DNA of 64,000 bases from Nocardioides ochotonae (GCF_011420305.2 NZ_CP061769.1:2591001-2655000), one strand, 5' to 3'. Counted from the first letter of the stretch, positions 33,495 to 39,950 are shown. Made by a program: numbers and translations. The notes: generated by a model from the sequence alone, not told the origin.

Positions 33495-33809
33495 CTACCA
33501 GTGCCTCGTCGTAGGCATGTAGATCAGCGGGTCAGGGTTGCGACCCTTACGCCGATTACAAGGGTGGCAGCGCCATGCAAGGTTTGAGGGAGTGAACTCT
33601 AGGTCTGGGCGATCGACCACGGGGAGGATGTGGTCCAGCTCGGCAGCGGTCGGGGTGTAGCGAGGGGCCTTCGCGTCCAGGGCGATGCCACATTCGACGC
33701 ACTTGAAAGTACCGTGCGCGATCGCCTTTCGCATTAGGTGCGCCCGCAACCTGCGCCACCTCGCCGACGACCGGGGCCGCTTCTTACGTGGCTTAGGCGT
33801 CGTCGGCAT
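33495..33809 (-). CDS. HNH endonuclease
   Basis: 104 residues from ATG at 33809. FKCVECGIAL near 38 and WRCHPCNRRKGRNPD near 83 give the two zinc knuckles; AAELDHILPVVDRPDLEF near 56 is the HNH core with catalytic His in DHILP. Basic N-terminus (PKPRKKRPRSSARWRRLR) for DNA contact. Phage HNH proteins near terminase assist cleavage at packaging sites, which fits this position across from the terminase genes. Its start overlaps the 3' end of the 59-aa gene. Confidence 0.88.
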   Translation of the reverse strand: MPTTPKPRKKRPRSSARWRRLRAHLMRKAIAHGTFKCVECGIALDAKAPRYTPTAAELDHILPVVDRPDLEFTPSNLAWRCHPCNRRKGRNPDPLIYMPTTRHW

Positions 33810-33972
33810 GGCGGGGGCACAAAGGGATAGGGGTGCGGCTAGCGGGCGAGAATCCGGCGAAACGCGCGGGCGCGCCGCACGGGGAGACGTTCTTACGCGG
33901 ACGCCACCCGCACCGATAGCCACCGGCCCGAATGACGCGGAGACGCAACAGCGGCTCGGTGATCGTCGGCAT
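33793..33972 (-). CDS. Cysteine-rich small protein (59 aa)
   Basis: MPTITEPLLRLRVIRAGGYR, then CGWRP...SPCGAPARF and PLCPRHADDA: three cysteines and one histidine that could bind a metal. ATG at 33972 is preceded by TTTAGGAG. Its stop lies inside the HNH start, so the two are coupled. It is too short for standard gene callers. Function unknown. Confidence 0.6.
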   Translation of the reverse strand: MPTITEPLLRLRVIRAGGYRCGWRPRKNVSPCGAPARFAGFSPASRTPIPLCPRHADDA

Positions 33973-33994
33973 GAGGGCGCTCCTAAAACGAGAA

Positions 33995-34043
33995 CGCCCC
34001 CGGCGCTCGACCCGGCACGTGACCAGGGAGCAGCACGGGGGCG
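33995..34043 (-). terminator. Hairpin with U-rich tail upstream of the 59-aa gene
   Basis: CGCCCCCG/CGGGGGCG stem around a long structured loop, followed on the minus strand by TTCTCGTTTT, the best U-run in this region. It lies between promoter motif m6 and the genes it would serve, so it could attenuate that transcript or release a short RNA. Confidence 0.6.
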
Positions 34044-34193
34044 GGCCACCGAAGCGGCGCGGGCGAGCAGGCGCGGCGCAACGTCATCGGCGGCAGACTC
34101 AGGGACAGGGTCAAGGACAGGGGCAGCCGGTAGCCTGCCCGCTATATAAGGTCGCGCGGCACGGCGTACAGGTGTGCCCCTGTCCATATAGTT

Positions 34194-34220
34194 AGTGCGC
34201 CAGTAGTGGGGTAGCGTCGC
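34194..34220 (-). promoter_or_regulatory. Phage promoter-family motif, copy m6 (degenerate upstream box)
   Basis: Exact CTGGCGCACT followed by AACTATATGG, but the upstream box at the 11-bp spacing reads GCGACG rather than GGGCAG. It lies about 230 bp upstream of the 59-aa/HNH unit, with a terminator hairpin in between. Confidence 0.5.
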
Positions 34221-34270
34221 CGCCTAAGTGACGGCCCGCCCCACATACGCCCCGTATTCGGGGCGGGTCG

Positions 34271-34495
34271 TCACGCCCGTCGGCGGCAGGCGCGGCAGCG
34301 GTGGTCCAGTCCGTCGGACCGTCCAGAGTCGCGGGCGAACTGCCGGACTGGCAGGACCTCACCGCACCTGGAGCAGCGCTTCCCACCGCGGCGGGTGCGC
34401 CATTCGATCCGGCGACGGGTGGCGGCGACCAGGGCCTCGACGTCGTCGGGGTCGTCCACGAAACGCAGGGCCAGATCCTCGAGCTCATCGGGCAC
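34271..34495 (-). CDS. Small zinc-finger protein (74 aa)
   Basis: GTG at 34495 (VPDELEDLALRFVDDPDDVE). The C-terminal part CSRCGEVLPVRQFARD...CRACRRRA has paired CxxC motifs, a pattern of HNH-associated or recruitment zinc fingers in actinophages. It overlaps the upstream gene by 11 bp, so translation is coupled. Function unknown. Confidence 0.7.
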   Translation of the reverse strand: MPDELEDLALRFVDDPDDVEALVAATRRRIEWRTRRGGKRCSRCGEVLPVRQFARDSGRSDGLDHRCRACRRRA

Positions 34496-34814
34496 GGCCC
34501 ACCGCCTTGAGTCCGACGCGACTGACCGGCATAACGCGCGCCTTGACGTGGACGCGCCGGATCCGGTCGGGCCGGAACGAGCGCCATTGGTGGCAGCCCT
34601 TAGGCCCGCCGATGCCCTCGACCCATTCGGTCCCGGTCTCCGTTCGGACGTGGCGCAGGAACCGGAAGCGGCCACGTTCGCCGCGCACCGAGAACTCCAC
34701 GCCGGGGCGCAGGTGGCGACCCGACGGCGCGACGTAGTCGGTCGTAAAGATCCAGCCCGCGGCGGGGTCGTGACGCGGCGGGGGTGGCGCAGTCTTGCGA
34801 CGGCGCGGGGGCAT
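34485..34814 (-). CDS. Hypothetical basic protein (109 aa)
   Basis: MPPRRRKTAPPPPRHDPAAG followed by a beta-rich segment (WIFTTDYVAPSGRHLRPGVE, FSVRGERGRFRFLRHV, TEWVEGIGGPKGC) and RIRRVHVKARVM near the end. The fold looks like a small beta-barrel DNA- or RNA-binding protein, but I do not recognise a family. ATG at 34814 follows GAGGAGG. It is the first gene after promoter motif m7. Confidence 0.65.
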   Translation of the reverse strand: MPPRRRKTAPPPPRHDPAAGWIFTTDYVAPSGRHLRPGVEFSVRGERGRFRFLRHVRTETGTEWVEGIGGPKGCHQWRSFRPDRIRRVHVKARVMPVSRVGLKAVGRAR

Positions 34815-34849
34815 AGGCGCCTCCTCATGTCGGGGGTTGACGATGAGTG

Positions 34850-34876
34850 AGTGCGCCAGTGCGGGGGCAGTTGCTC
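34850..34876 (-). promoter_or_regulatory. Phage promoter-family motif, copy m7
   Basis: Minus strand GAGCAA-N11-CTGGCGCACT followed by CACTCATCG, about 36 bp upstream of the 109-aa gene. It lies back to back with the plus-strand promoter at 34885, so the two transcripts diverge from one short control region. Confidence 0.7.
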
Positions 34877-34884
34877 AGAGATGC

Positions 34885-34920
34885 TTCACAACCGGGGCAG
34901 GTCGGCGTACCTTGCCAGAC
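34885..34920 (+). promoter_or_regulatory. Host-type promoter of the only plus-strand prophage gene; leaderless
   Basis: TTCACA (34885-34890), a 17-bp spacer and TACCTT (34908-34913) match a sigma-A promoter. The expected start site coincides with the ATG at 34921, so the mRNA would lack a leader, common in actinobacteria. Confidence 0.65.
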
Positions 34921-35181
34921 ATGACCAGTAAAACGATCGTCGTCCTGTCATGCGACCTATGCGACCACGTCGGCGAACTGTTCGACGTCCAAACCCATAC
35001 CGTCGAAGTCGACCGCCAGCGCGTGGAGCTGGAGATGTGCCGGGATTGCTGGACGCAGTTTGAGGAGCAGTCCCGCCCACTACTGCGCGCCGGACGCAAG
35101 GCGGTCAGGGCAATACGGACGACCGCAGCGGCGTCCAGGCAGCGGCGCAGGTCGTCCAGTGCGCGGGTAGGTGGGAACTGA
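34921..35181 (+). CDS. Small zinc-knuckle protein with Lsr2-like N-terminus; candidate lysogeny gene
   Basis: 86 residues: MTSKTIVVLSCDLCDHVGEL, then THTVEVDRQRVELEMCRDCW and a basic Arg/Ser-rich C-terminus (TTAASRQRRRSSSARVGGN is near the end). The CxxC pairs plus a 'V-x-L-C...VEL..C' pattern resemble actinobacterial Lsr2-like small proteins with a zinc knuckle, but this is a weak match. It is the sole clear plus-strand gene in the prophage, has a leaderless host-type promoter, and diverges from m7. Those features make it a candidate for expression in the lysogen, such as a repressor or silencing protein. Confidence 0.6.
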   Translation: MTSKTIVVLSCDLCDHVGELFDVQTHTVEVDRQRVELEMCRDCWTQFEEQSRPLLRAGRKAVRAIRTTAAASRQRRRSSSARVGGN

Positions 35182-35199
35182 TCGCGTCCCTAAACGCCT

Positions 35200-35235
35200 A
35201 ACGCCCCCGGTCCCTAGTTAGGGGTCGGGGGCGTT
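35200..35235. terminator. Bidirectional terminator
   Basis: AACGCCCCC and GGGGGCGTT enclose a second perfect stem CCCTA/TAGGG. It separates the convergent plus-strand gene (stop 35181) and the minus-strand accessory operon (last stop 35237). Confidence 0.8.
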
Positions 35236-35236
35236 G

Positions 35237-35395
35237 TCAGTCGTGGTCGGTTATGACCGGGTCGCCGCTATCGCGCCACGTCGCTAGGCGACCCAGGCCG
35301 GCCTCGAGCAGGACCGCAGCCAGGGGCGGGCTCACGCCCTCGATGTGCTGCGCACCGTCGACGTCGGTATACGCCACGTAGATCAGGTCACTCAT
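35237..35395 (-). CDS. Small hypothetical protein (52 aa)
   Basis: MSDLIYVAYTDVDGAQHIEG followed by a short helical region and ending DSGDPVITDHD. ATG at 35395 overlaps the upstream stop (ATGA). Last gene before the bidirectional terminator. Function unknown; small acidic proteins of this type are common in actinophage accessory operons. Confidence 0.62.
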   Translation of the reverse strand: MSDLIYVAYTDVDGAQHIEGVSPPLAAVLLEAGLGRLATWRDSGDPVITDHD

Positions 35396-35604
35396 CCGAC
35401 TGCGCCTCCTGTCAGCCACGTCAGGACGATGACCTTCTCGAGGTCGGTCAGGTCGGAATAGTCGCCGACGGGCACGCCGACCAGGGCCACGATCGCATCG
35501 GTGAGGTGCGCGGACGGCCAGCCGTCGTACTCAGGCAGGGTCTTGGCTAGCGCGTCCGCGTGGACGGCGTAGGTGCCGTGCCGCTCGGTGTGCAGGACGA
35601 TCAT
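35392..35604 (-). CDS. Small hypothetical protein (70 aa)
   Basis: MIVLHTERHGTYAVHADALA, then LPEYDGWPSAHLTDAIVALV and DLEKVIVLTWLTGGAVG. ATG at 35604 preceded by GAGGAGG. Part of a chain of overlapping tiny genes (35237-36144). Function unknown. Confidence 0.65.
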   Translation of the reverse strand: MIVLHTERHGTYAVHADALAKTLPEYDGWPSAHLTDAIVALVGVPVGDYSDLTDLEKVIVLTWLTGGAVG

Positions 35605-35618
35605 CGGACTCAGCCTCC

Positions 35619-35892
35619 TCAGTTCCAGGGTGCCCAGGACTCATACCCCCACCAGTCGTGGGTCATGGGGTCCATCCAGGGGTCCAGGTTAACGGTGTAG
35701 TCGGCGACCAGCTCGTAGGGCTCGTTACCCAGGACCAGGTAGACCCTTGACGTGGTCCTCGCCGACCCATTCGGCGGCGTGCTTTGCGGTGTACCCCCAC
35801 ATGTGCGCGCCGCAGGTGCAAACGGGCTTCCAGCAGTAGTTGCCGCCGACGTACTCGACGTGGACCTCGTGGTCAGTGGTCATGGTGGTCAT
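35619..35892 (-). pseudogene. Small gene split by a one-base shift (about 91 aa if restored)
   Basis: Frame 1 starts at ATG 35892 (MTTMTTDHEVHVEYVGGNYC), has a CTCG knuckle, and stops at TAA 35725 after GEDHVKGLPGPG. Frame 2, shifted by +1, lacks any start but continues as VYLVLGNEPYELVADYTVNL and runs to TGA at 35619. Removing one G in the AAGGG run joins them as EDHVKVYLVLGNE. This could be a real frameshift mutation, a sequencing error, or programmed +1 frameshifting. It lies among intact small genes. Confidence 0.55.
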
Positions 35893-35907
35893 CGTGCTCA
35901 ACTCCTT

Positions 35908-36144
35908 TCACGCCGCCGCACCCGCGACGACGTTGTCGAACCAATTGGTTTGTTCCTCGACCGTGTCGAAGTGGTAGACGGCCTGCTGACCGTAGGCGTT
36001 CCATTCGACCCCGTACAGGGCACCCGCCCAAGTCTCGCCGACCGCGGCAGTCCACCCGCTCCCGTCGGGGGCTTCGTACATGGCATCCCAAGCGTGGGCG
36101 GAGACTGCCTCCCAGACACCCTCTGCGAAAGCTTCCCAGTCCAT
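35908..36144 (-). CDS. Small hypothetical protein (78 aa)
   Basis: MDWEAFAEGVWEAVSAHAWD, then GSGWTAAVGETWAGALYG and QQAVYHFDTVEEQTNWFD, an acidic, tryptophan-rich protein. ATG at 36144 with AAAGGAG. First gene of the small accessory operon, 36 bp from a TACAAT promoter. Function unknown. Confidence 0.65.
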   Translation of the reverse strand: MDWEAFAEGVWEAVSAHAWDAMYEAPDGSGWTAAVGETWAGALYGVEWNAYGQQAVYHFDTVEEQTNWFDNVVAGAAA

Positions 36145-36180
36145 TGTCCCTCTCCTTTCCCTTTCCCTCTTTGGGCTTTC

Positions 36181-36212
36181 ATTGTACCTCCGCGCAACGT
36201 TTCGCGCGACTC
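36181..36212 (-). promoter_or_regulatory. Host-type promoter with shared GTCGCGCGAAACGT box
   Basis: Minus strand TACAAT (36186-36181) is a strong -10 element. Ten base pairs upstream is GAGTCGCGCGAAACGT, the same 16 bp as in front of the TATCAT promoter at 12928. No TTGACA-like -35 is present, so an activator or a shared repressor is likely. Confidence 0.55.
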
Positions 36213-36399
36213 GGGGGCAGGGCGCGGGCACGGTTCTGCGGACCCCGCCGCTCGCCTTACTTTGCGGGTGTCACCTTCCGACCAGTCCCGACCACGGGGT
36301 AGGGAACGGCGCGAACGGCGGGGCCGTTTTGGGGGTTTGACGCGGTGCGCGGTAGTATGTTAGTGGTGGAAGAGAGGGCGTCTCGCGCGGAAGCGGCAC

Positions 36400-36771
36400 C
36401 TATCGCCGTGCGCCGGGATCCGCCGGCCAGCGAGTCGGGGGCGGGTCGGCGTCCAGGTCCGCAGGCGTCGGCGGAGCTTGTCGGGGGCGTCCGTGGAATC
36501 CCAGGTGCGCCAGCAGCGTCAGGGCTGCGCCCAGGTCGTCGGCGTCGTCGTAGCGGTGCGCGTGGCGCGGGTCGGAAACCAAAGTGACCGCGGCATGATG
36601 CCCGCCCCACATGAGGGTATGCACGGGGGCGTTGTCGGGGCCGGTCGGCGCGTGCGCGTGACGGTGGCCCAGCTCGACAGCGGGGTAGGTGAATCCGCCC
36701 AGGTACAGGGCTGCGCGTCGGCGTCCGCCCCGTGCCTGCCGTTCGCGTAGGACCTCGATCAGTTCGGACAT
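36400..36771 (-). CDS. Hypothetical protein rich in histidine (123 aa)
   Basis: MSELIEVLRERQARGGRRRA, then ALYLGGFTYPAVELGHRHAH and HTLMWGGHHAAVTLVSDPRH, with a helical DDLGAALTLLAHLGFHG and a proline-rich tail. The clustered histidines might bind metal. ATG at 36771 follows AGGAGG. It stands slightly apart from neighbours; a 13-bp inverted repeat lies 40-100 bp upstream. No family recognised. Confidence 0.6.
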   Translation of the reverse strand: MSELIEVLRERQARGGRRRAALYLGGFTYPAVELGHRHAHAPTGPDNAPVHTLMWGGHHAAVTLVSDPRHAHRYDDADDLGAALTLLAHLGFHGRPRQAPPTPADLDADPPPTRWPADPGARR

Positions 36772-36813
36772 GCCGCACCTCCTAGACACTGCAGGTGAGT
36801 CGGGCCGGGGTCA

Positions 36814-36866
36814 GGCGCGGGACGTCAGTTATGTGGCGACCGGGGACGGTCGGGACGTCCCGCGCC
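36814..36866. promoter_or_regulatory. 13-bp inverted repeat with 27-bp spacer
   Basis: GGCGCGGGACGTC (36814-36826) and GACGTCCCGCGCC (36854-36866) are perfect complements in the non-coding region upstream of the 123-aa gene. Either two operator half-sites or a long-loop hairpin. Confidence 0.5.
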
Positions 36867-37002
36867 CTAGCGCGTCGGGTTGTTGAGTCCGCGTGCCAGT
36901 ACGGCGGTCCCGACGCGATATCCCTAGCGTGCCTCAGGGACGGGGTGCGCGGAAGGGGTACGGCGGCGCGGGTCGACAGGACCTAGTGCCCTAGACACCA
37001 GA

Positions 37003-37037
37003 CCCGCCCCTCGTCGGGGTCGCCGTCGGGGGGCGGG
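37003..37037 (-). terminator. Hairpin after the 178-aa gene
   Basis: CCCGCCCC and GGGGCGGG form a perfect 8-bp stem, 17 bp past the stop at 37054. No U-run. Confidence 0.5.
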
Positions 37038-37053
37038 CGTCGGGTGGCGCGCG

Positions 37054-37590
37054 TTAGGGCGCTTCGATGATGCGCGCCGGGTGGTGGTCGATATCCCACA
37101 GGTGGTTCGTGGTGGCGATCGTGCCTATGCCCGCCGCAGTTTGACGCAGGGCGTGGGCGATCCTCAGGGCGTGCGTGTCGTCGTAGGCGGCGAACTGCGT
37201 GGCGACGACCAGGGCGGGCTCGCCGTCGTCGTCGCGTACCGGCGTGACCGTCAGCTCCGTGCGCCGGGCGTCGGCCAGGGTGGTCAGCATGAGGCGGCGC
37301 AGGCGGTCGGCGGATTCCGTACTGTTCCAGCCTGGACGCGCGACCGGCGACGCGGTGAGGGTGATCTGATACGTCCCGGTGACATGTTGCGGCGGGGGCG
37401 CGGGGCGGGCAGCCTCCCAGGAGATTGTCAGCGCGTCGCCGTCGTCGTCGGTTAGTTCTTCGTTCCAGTGCGACCCGGTGTAGCGGTGCGCCTCCCAGAC
37501 CGGCGCAGACGTGCCGACCTCGAAGGCACACTGGAGGATCTTGCCGCCGACGACGATGGTGGACGGGCAGCGGTAGGGGGTGGTTTCCAT
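37054..37590 (-). CDS. Hypothetical protein (178 aa)
   Basis: METTPYRCPSTIVVGGKILQ, then a beta-rich middle (GTYQITLTASPVARPGWNST) and a helical segment with ADRLRRLMLTTLADARRTEL, followed by EPALVVATQFAAYDDTHALR and IATTNHLWDIDHHPARIIEA. ATG at 37590 with AGGAGG upstream. It is third in an operon with the two overlapping genes to the right. No family recognised. Confidence 0.65.
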   Translation of the reverse strand: METTPYRCPSTIVVGGKILQCAFEVGTSAPVWEAHRYTGSHWNEELTDDDGDALTISWEAARPAPPPQHVTGTYQITLTASPVARPGWNSTESADRLRRLMLTTLADARRTELTVTPVRDDDGEPALVVATQFAAYDDTHALRIAHALRQTAAGIGTIATTNHLWDIDHHPARIIEAP

Positions 37591-37601
37591 AGCGGTCCTC
37601 C

Positions 37602-37919
37602 TCATCGGGTATGGACTAGTTCCCAGTAGCCCATACAGCCGGCCAGGGCCAGGATCCCGCCGCCGACCACGTCGGGGTCCTCACGGGGGCCGACGGTAAA
37701 TGTCGTCACGGCGACGGCCATCCCGCCAGGGACTAGGGACGCGCCAGCGACGTCGCCGACCAGGACCGACGCGCGGCGCGCGCCGAGGATGCGATCGAGC
37801 TGCGCGGCGGCGTAGTCGACAGCGTCGGCGTCGGTCACGACCTCGTCGGGTGGCATGTCGATGATGGGAAATAGGGCGGTCAGCCGGTACACCCGCGGCG
37901 CGCCACTCATGGCGGTCAT
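37602..37919 (-). CDS. Hypothetical protein (105 aa)
   Basis: MTAMSGAPRVYRLTALFPII, then DADAVDYAAAQLDRILGARR and AGASLVPGGMAVAVTTFTVG, ending GCMGYWELVHTR. A mixed alpha/beta small protein. ATG at 37919 overlaps the upstream stop (37916). Function unknown. Confidence 0.62.
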   Translation of the reverse strand: MTAMSGAPRVYRLTALFPIIDMPPDEVVTDADAVDYAAAQLDRILGARRASVLVGDVAGASLVPGGMAVAVTTFTVGPREDPDVVGGGILALAGCMGYWELVHTR

Positions 37920-38113
37920 CGCGGGCTCCCTAGCGGCGGGTGGTCTTGCCACATGACCGCGACGGGGTAGCCCTTGTCGTCGGGTATGTCGTAGTTGACG
38001 TGCTGCGCGCGGGCCTCGTGCAGGTAGTGGGCGGCGTAGTCCGTGGTCGTGTGGGCACATTGGTACTCGCGGCGGCACAGGTCTAGGCGCGCCTCGCAGA
38101 CATAGGTAGGCAT
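37916..38113 (-). CDS. Small hypothetical protein (65 aa)
   Basis: MPTYVCEARLDLCRREYQCA has three cysteines, followed by TDYAAHYLHEARAQHVNYDI and ending HPPLGSPR. ATG at 38113 with GGGAGG upstream. First gene of a unit that begins about 100 bp after the second copy of the 103-bp element. Function unknown. Confidence 0.62.
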   Translation of the reverse strand: MPTYVCEARLDLCRREYQCAHTTTDYAAHYLHEARAQHVNYDIPDDKGYPVAVMWQDHPPLGSPR

Positions 38114-38215
38114 CCGTCCCTCCCGGTTTCGGCTCAGTCCCTCAGCCTGCGCCCGGCCTCGGGGGCGGGGTCGGGCCGAACGACCGGGGGGCGTGGGGCA
38201 GTTGTGCCCTGCCGA

Positions 38216-38318
38216 TGTAGGAAATGTCGAAACTACCTACATTCCCTATTCCCGCTAGAAGCGACCGACCGCTTCTAGCACTAATAGAGGATGTAGGTAG
38301 TTTCGACACTTGCTACAC
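38216..38318. repeat. 103-bp nested inverted-repeat element, copy 2
   Basis: Same length and orientation as 12231-12333, differing at about four positions (one in the left outer arm, two between arms, one in the right flank). The inner dyad GCTAGAAGCG/CGCTTCTAGC is unchanged. It lies between the integrase terminator and the 65-aa gene. Confidence 0.9.
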
Positions 38319-38322
38319 GCCA

Positions 38323-38363
38323 AAGGGGCCGCTAGGACGCTAATCGCGTCCCGGCGACCCCTT
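38323..38363 (-). terminator. Terminator of the integrase gene
   Basis: AAGGGGCCGCTAGGACGC and GCGTCCCGGCGACCCCTT pair at 15 of 18 positions around a TAAT loop, 22 bp past the integrase stop codon. Confidence 0.65.
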
Positions 38364-38384
38364 CACGGTGGCGCAGGTTACAGG

Positions 38385-39857
38385 TCAGGCAGTGGCATCC
38401 CATTCCACGGCGACCTCGTCGGTCTGGCCTGCCAGATAGTCGGGGGCCAGGGCCGTGGCAGTGTCGCGCAGGGCCGCGTCAGTCGGGGTCCAGGAGAGGC
38501 GCTCCTCCCAGTTCTTCATCCGCCCAGGGCGGACCGTCCACGGCCCGAACCTCGTCAGCAGATCCGCGCGCTCAGTGTCGGTCGCCCGGTGCCACACGTC
38601 GGCGTACGTCTCACCGGTGGGACGCTCGATCCTGACACTGGCAACGTCCATCGCCTGCGCCTCCTTTAGCGCGCGCATGGCTGCCAGTTGTTCGGCCTGG
38701 AGCTCAGTGACGCGGTCCATGTCCTCCAGGTCGGCGTGCGCGATTGCCTCAGTGATCGCGTGCAGGTGGTGGGTCGCGCGGGCGATCGCCTCACGCTTGG
38801 CGGTGTCGTCACTGTCCTGGACGACCTCCATGACCGGCAGGGATCCGAACATGGTCAGGAACTGCCGCTCGAGGTAGCCGTCGGCGCGGGCGACCGAAAT
38901 CGACCCGGCAGGGGCTTTGTCGATCGTGTGGACCGGGTCCACGCGGCGGCAGTGGTACTGATATCCGTCGGAGCGGGCGTGCGGCACCTTGTAGAGGCGT
39001 CCGCCGCAGGCCTCGCAGGCCAGGGCCGCGCCGTAGCCGCCGTTCGGGGTCCAGGTCTTAGTGCCCTTACGGTTAACCCAGTCTTGGATATCCGCCCATT
39101 CGGTCATCGTGAACACTGCCATGTCGGGATCCTCGAGCGCGGCGACGCCGGGCACAGGCTCCTTCGTGTCGCGCCCATTAGCGTCGCGCACGCGCGGGGG
39201 CGGGATGATTCCGGCGAGCCGTTCGTTGCGCAGCAACTTCGAGAAGTTGCCGGGCGACAGCCCCAGGCCCGCCGCGACCTTTCGGGCAGACTCACCCGCC
39301 ATGACCGCGGCGACGGCGTCCCGCAGGAGGGGGGCCTGGACCGGGTCGGGGCGCAGGACCAGCCCGCGACCGGCAGGGTTAGGGACGGCGCGCAGCCCGT
39401 AGGGCGGGCGACCCGACGAGTGCCGCTTGTCCAGGCGGAACGCCTTCGCGGACTCAGTGCGGCGCTCCCTAATCAGGTCGCGCTCAAACTCGGCGACCGC
39501 ACCCAGGATCATCAGCATGAACTTCCCCATGCCGCTACCGGACAGCCCAGCCTGCTCGACGACGACCAGCTCGACGCCCGCCTTGTCCAGTGTGGCGACC
39601 AGCCACAGGAGGTCCTTCAGGTCGCGGGCCATGCGGTCGATCTTCGTTACCAGGAACCGGTCGCCCCGCCTCATGTCGGCCAGCAGGCGCGCGCCTTCAG
39701 GGCGCTTGCGGAACGGCACCGACCCAGACACGGACCGGTCAAAGTAGTCGACGTAGTCGCCCACGACCTTCTCGTGCAGGGCGTTGGCTTGCCTGTTGAT
39801 CGAGCCAGACGTGTCGACCCGGTCCAGTGAGATACGGCCATAGCAGCGGTCAGTCAT
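38385..39857 (-). CDS. int: Large serine integrase
   Basis: Catalyses attP x attB recombination. 490 residues from ATG 39857. The catalytic domain shows CYGRISLDRVDTSGSINRQ with nucleophile Ser10 in YGRIS, VTKIDRMARDLKDLL near 70 (arginines of the active site), and GKFMLMILGAVAEFERDLIR near 110. The recombinase domain follows (about 150-265), a zinc ribbon CEACGGRLYK...YHCRR near 300-325, and a coiled coil (THHLHAITEAIAHADLEDMD onward, about 385-435). Its position at the prophage end next to the host junction is typical. The gp3-like protein at 10118 is the presumed directionality partner. Confidence 0.95.
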   Translation of the reverse strand: MTDRCYGRISLDRVDTSGSINRQANALHEKVVGDYVDYFDRSVSGSVPFRKRPEGARLLADMRRGDRFLVTKIDRMARDLKDLLWLVATLDKAGVELVVVEQAGLSGSGMGKFMLMILGAVAEFERDLIRERRTESAKAFRLDKRHSSGRPPYGLRAVPNPAGRGLVLRPDPVQAPLLRDAVAAVMAGESARKVAAGLGLSPGNFSKLLRNERLAGIIPPPRVRDANGRDTKEPVPGVAALEDPDMAVFTMTEWADIQDWVNRKGTKTWTPNGGYGAALACEACGGRLYKVPHARSDGYQYHCRRVDPVHTIDKAPAGSISVARADGYLERQFLTMFGSLPVMEVVQDSDDTAKREAIARATHHLHAITEAIAHADLEDMDRVTELQAEQLAAMRALKEAQAMDVASVRIERPTGETYADVWHRATDTERADLLTRFGPWTVRPGRMKNWEERLSWTPTDAALRDTATALAPDYLAGQTDEVAVEWDATA

Positions 39858-39894
39858 CGTGCGTGTCCTTCGTTCGTGCGGGTGGTGCGGCATC

Positions 39895-39950
39895 CAGTCT
39901 AGGTGTGCGTGATTGTGTTTCAAGATTCGTCAACGGCGACATGACCGCCG
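39895..39950. other. attR region (phage-host junction), approximate
   Basis: Phage sequence upstream of the integrase changes to an uninterrupted host hydrolase frame within this interval; hydrolase-like coding potential is clear from RFVNGDMTAG (about 39923) onward. The crossover dinucleotide cannot be located without attL, which is outside the window. Confidence 0.6.

Larger units (their letters stand above)
1..39925. mobile_element. Prophage (right-hand portion; left end outside window)
   Basis: A continuous set of phage modules runs from a partial ribonucleotide reductase at the window edge to a large serine integrase at 38385-39857, nearly all on the minus strand. Replication, lysis, tail, head, packaging and integration modules are all present, so the element looks functionally complete apart from what lies left of position 1. 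The right boundary is inferred: just past the integrase a plus-strand hydrolase reading frame begins without its N-terminus. Overall gene content (serine integrase, gp3-like directionality factor, family A polymerase, primase-helicase) resembles phiC31-type actinophages, which is inference from family resemblance. Confidence 0.93.

Noticed and set aside
33810..34187. N-terminal extension of the HNH protein to 34187
   Set aside because: The extension is low-complexity, crosses a terminator hairpin and a second small gene with its own Shine-Dalgarno; the ATG at 33809 gives a normal HNH length.
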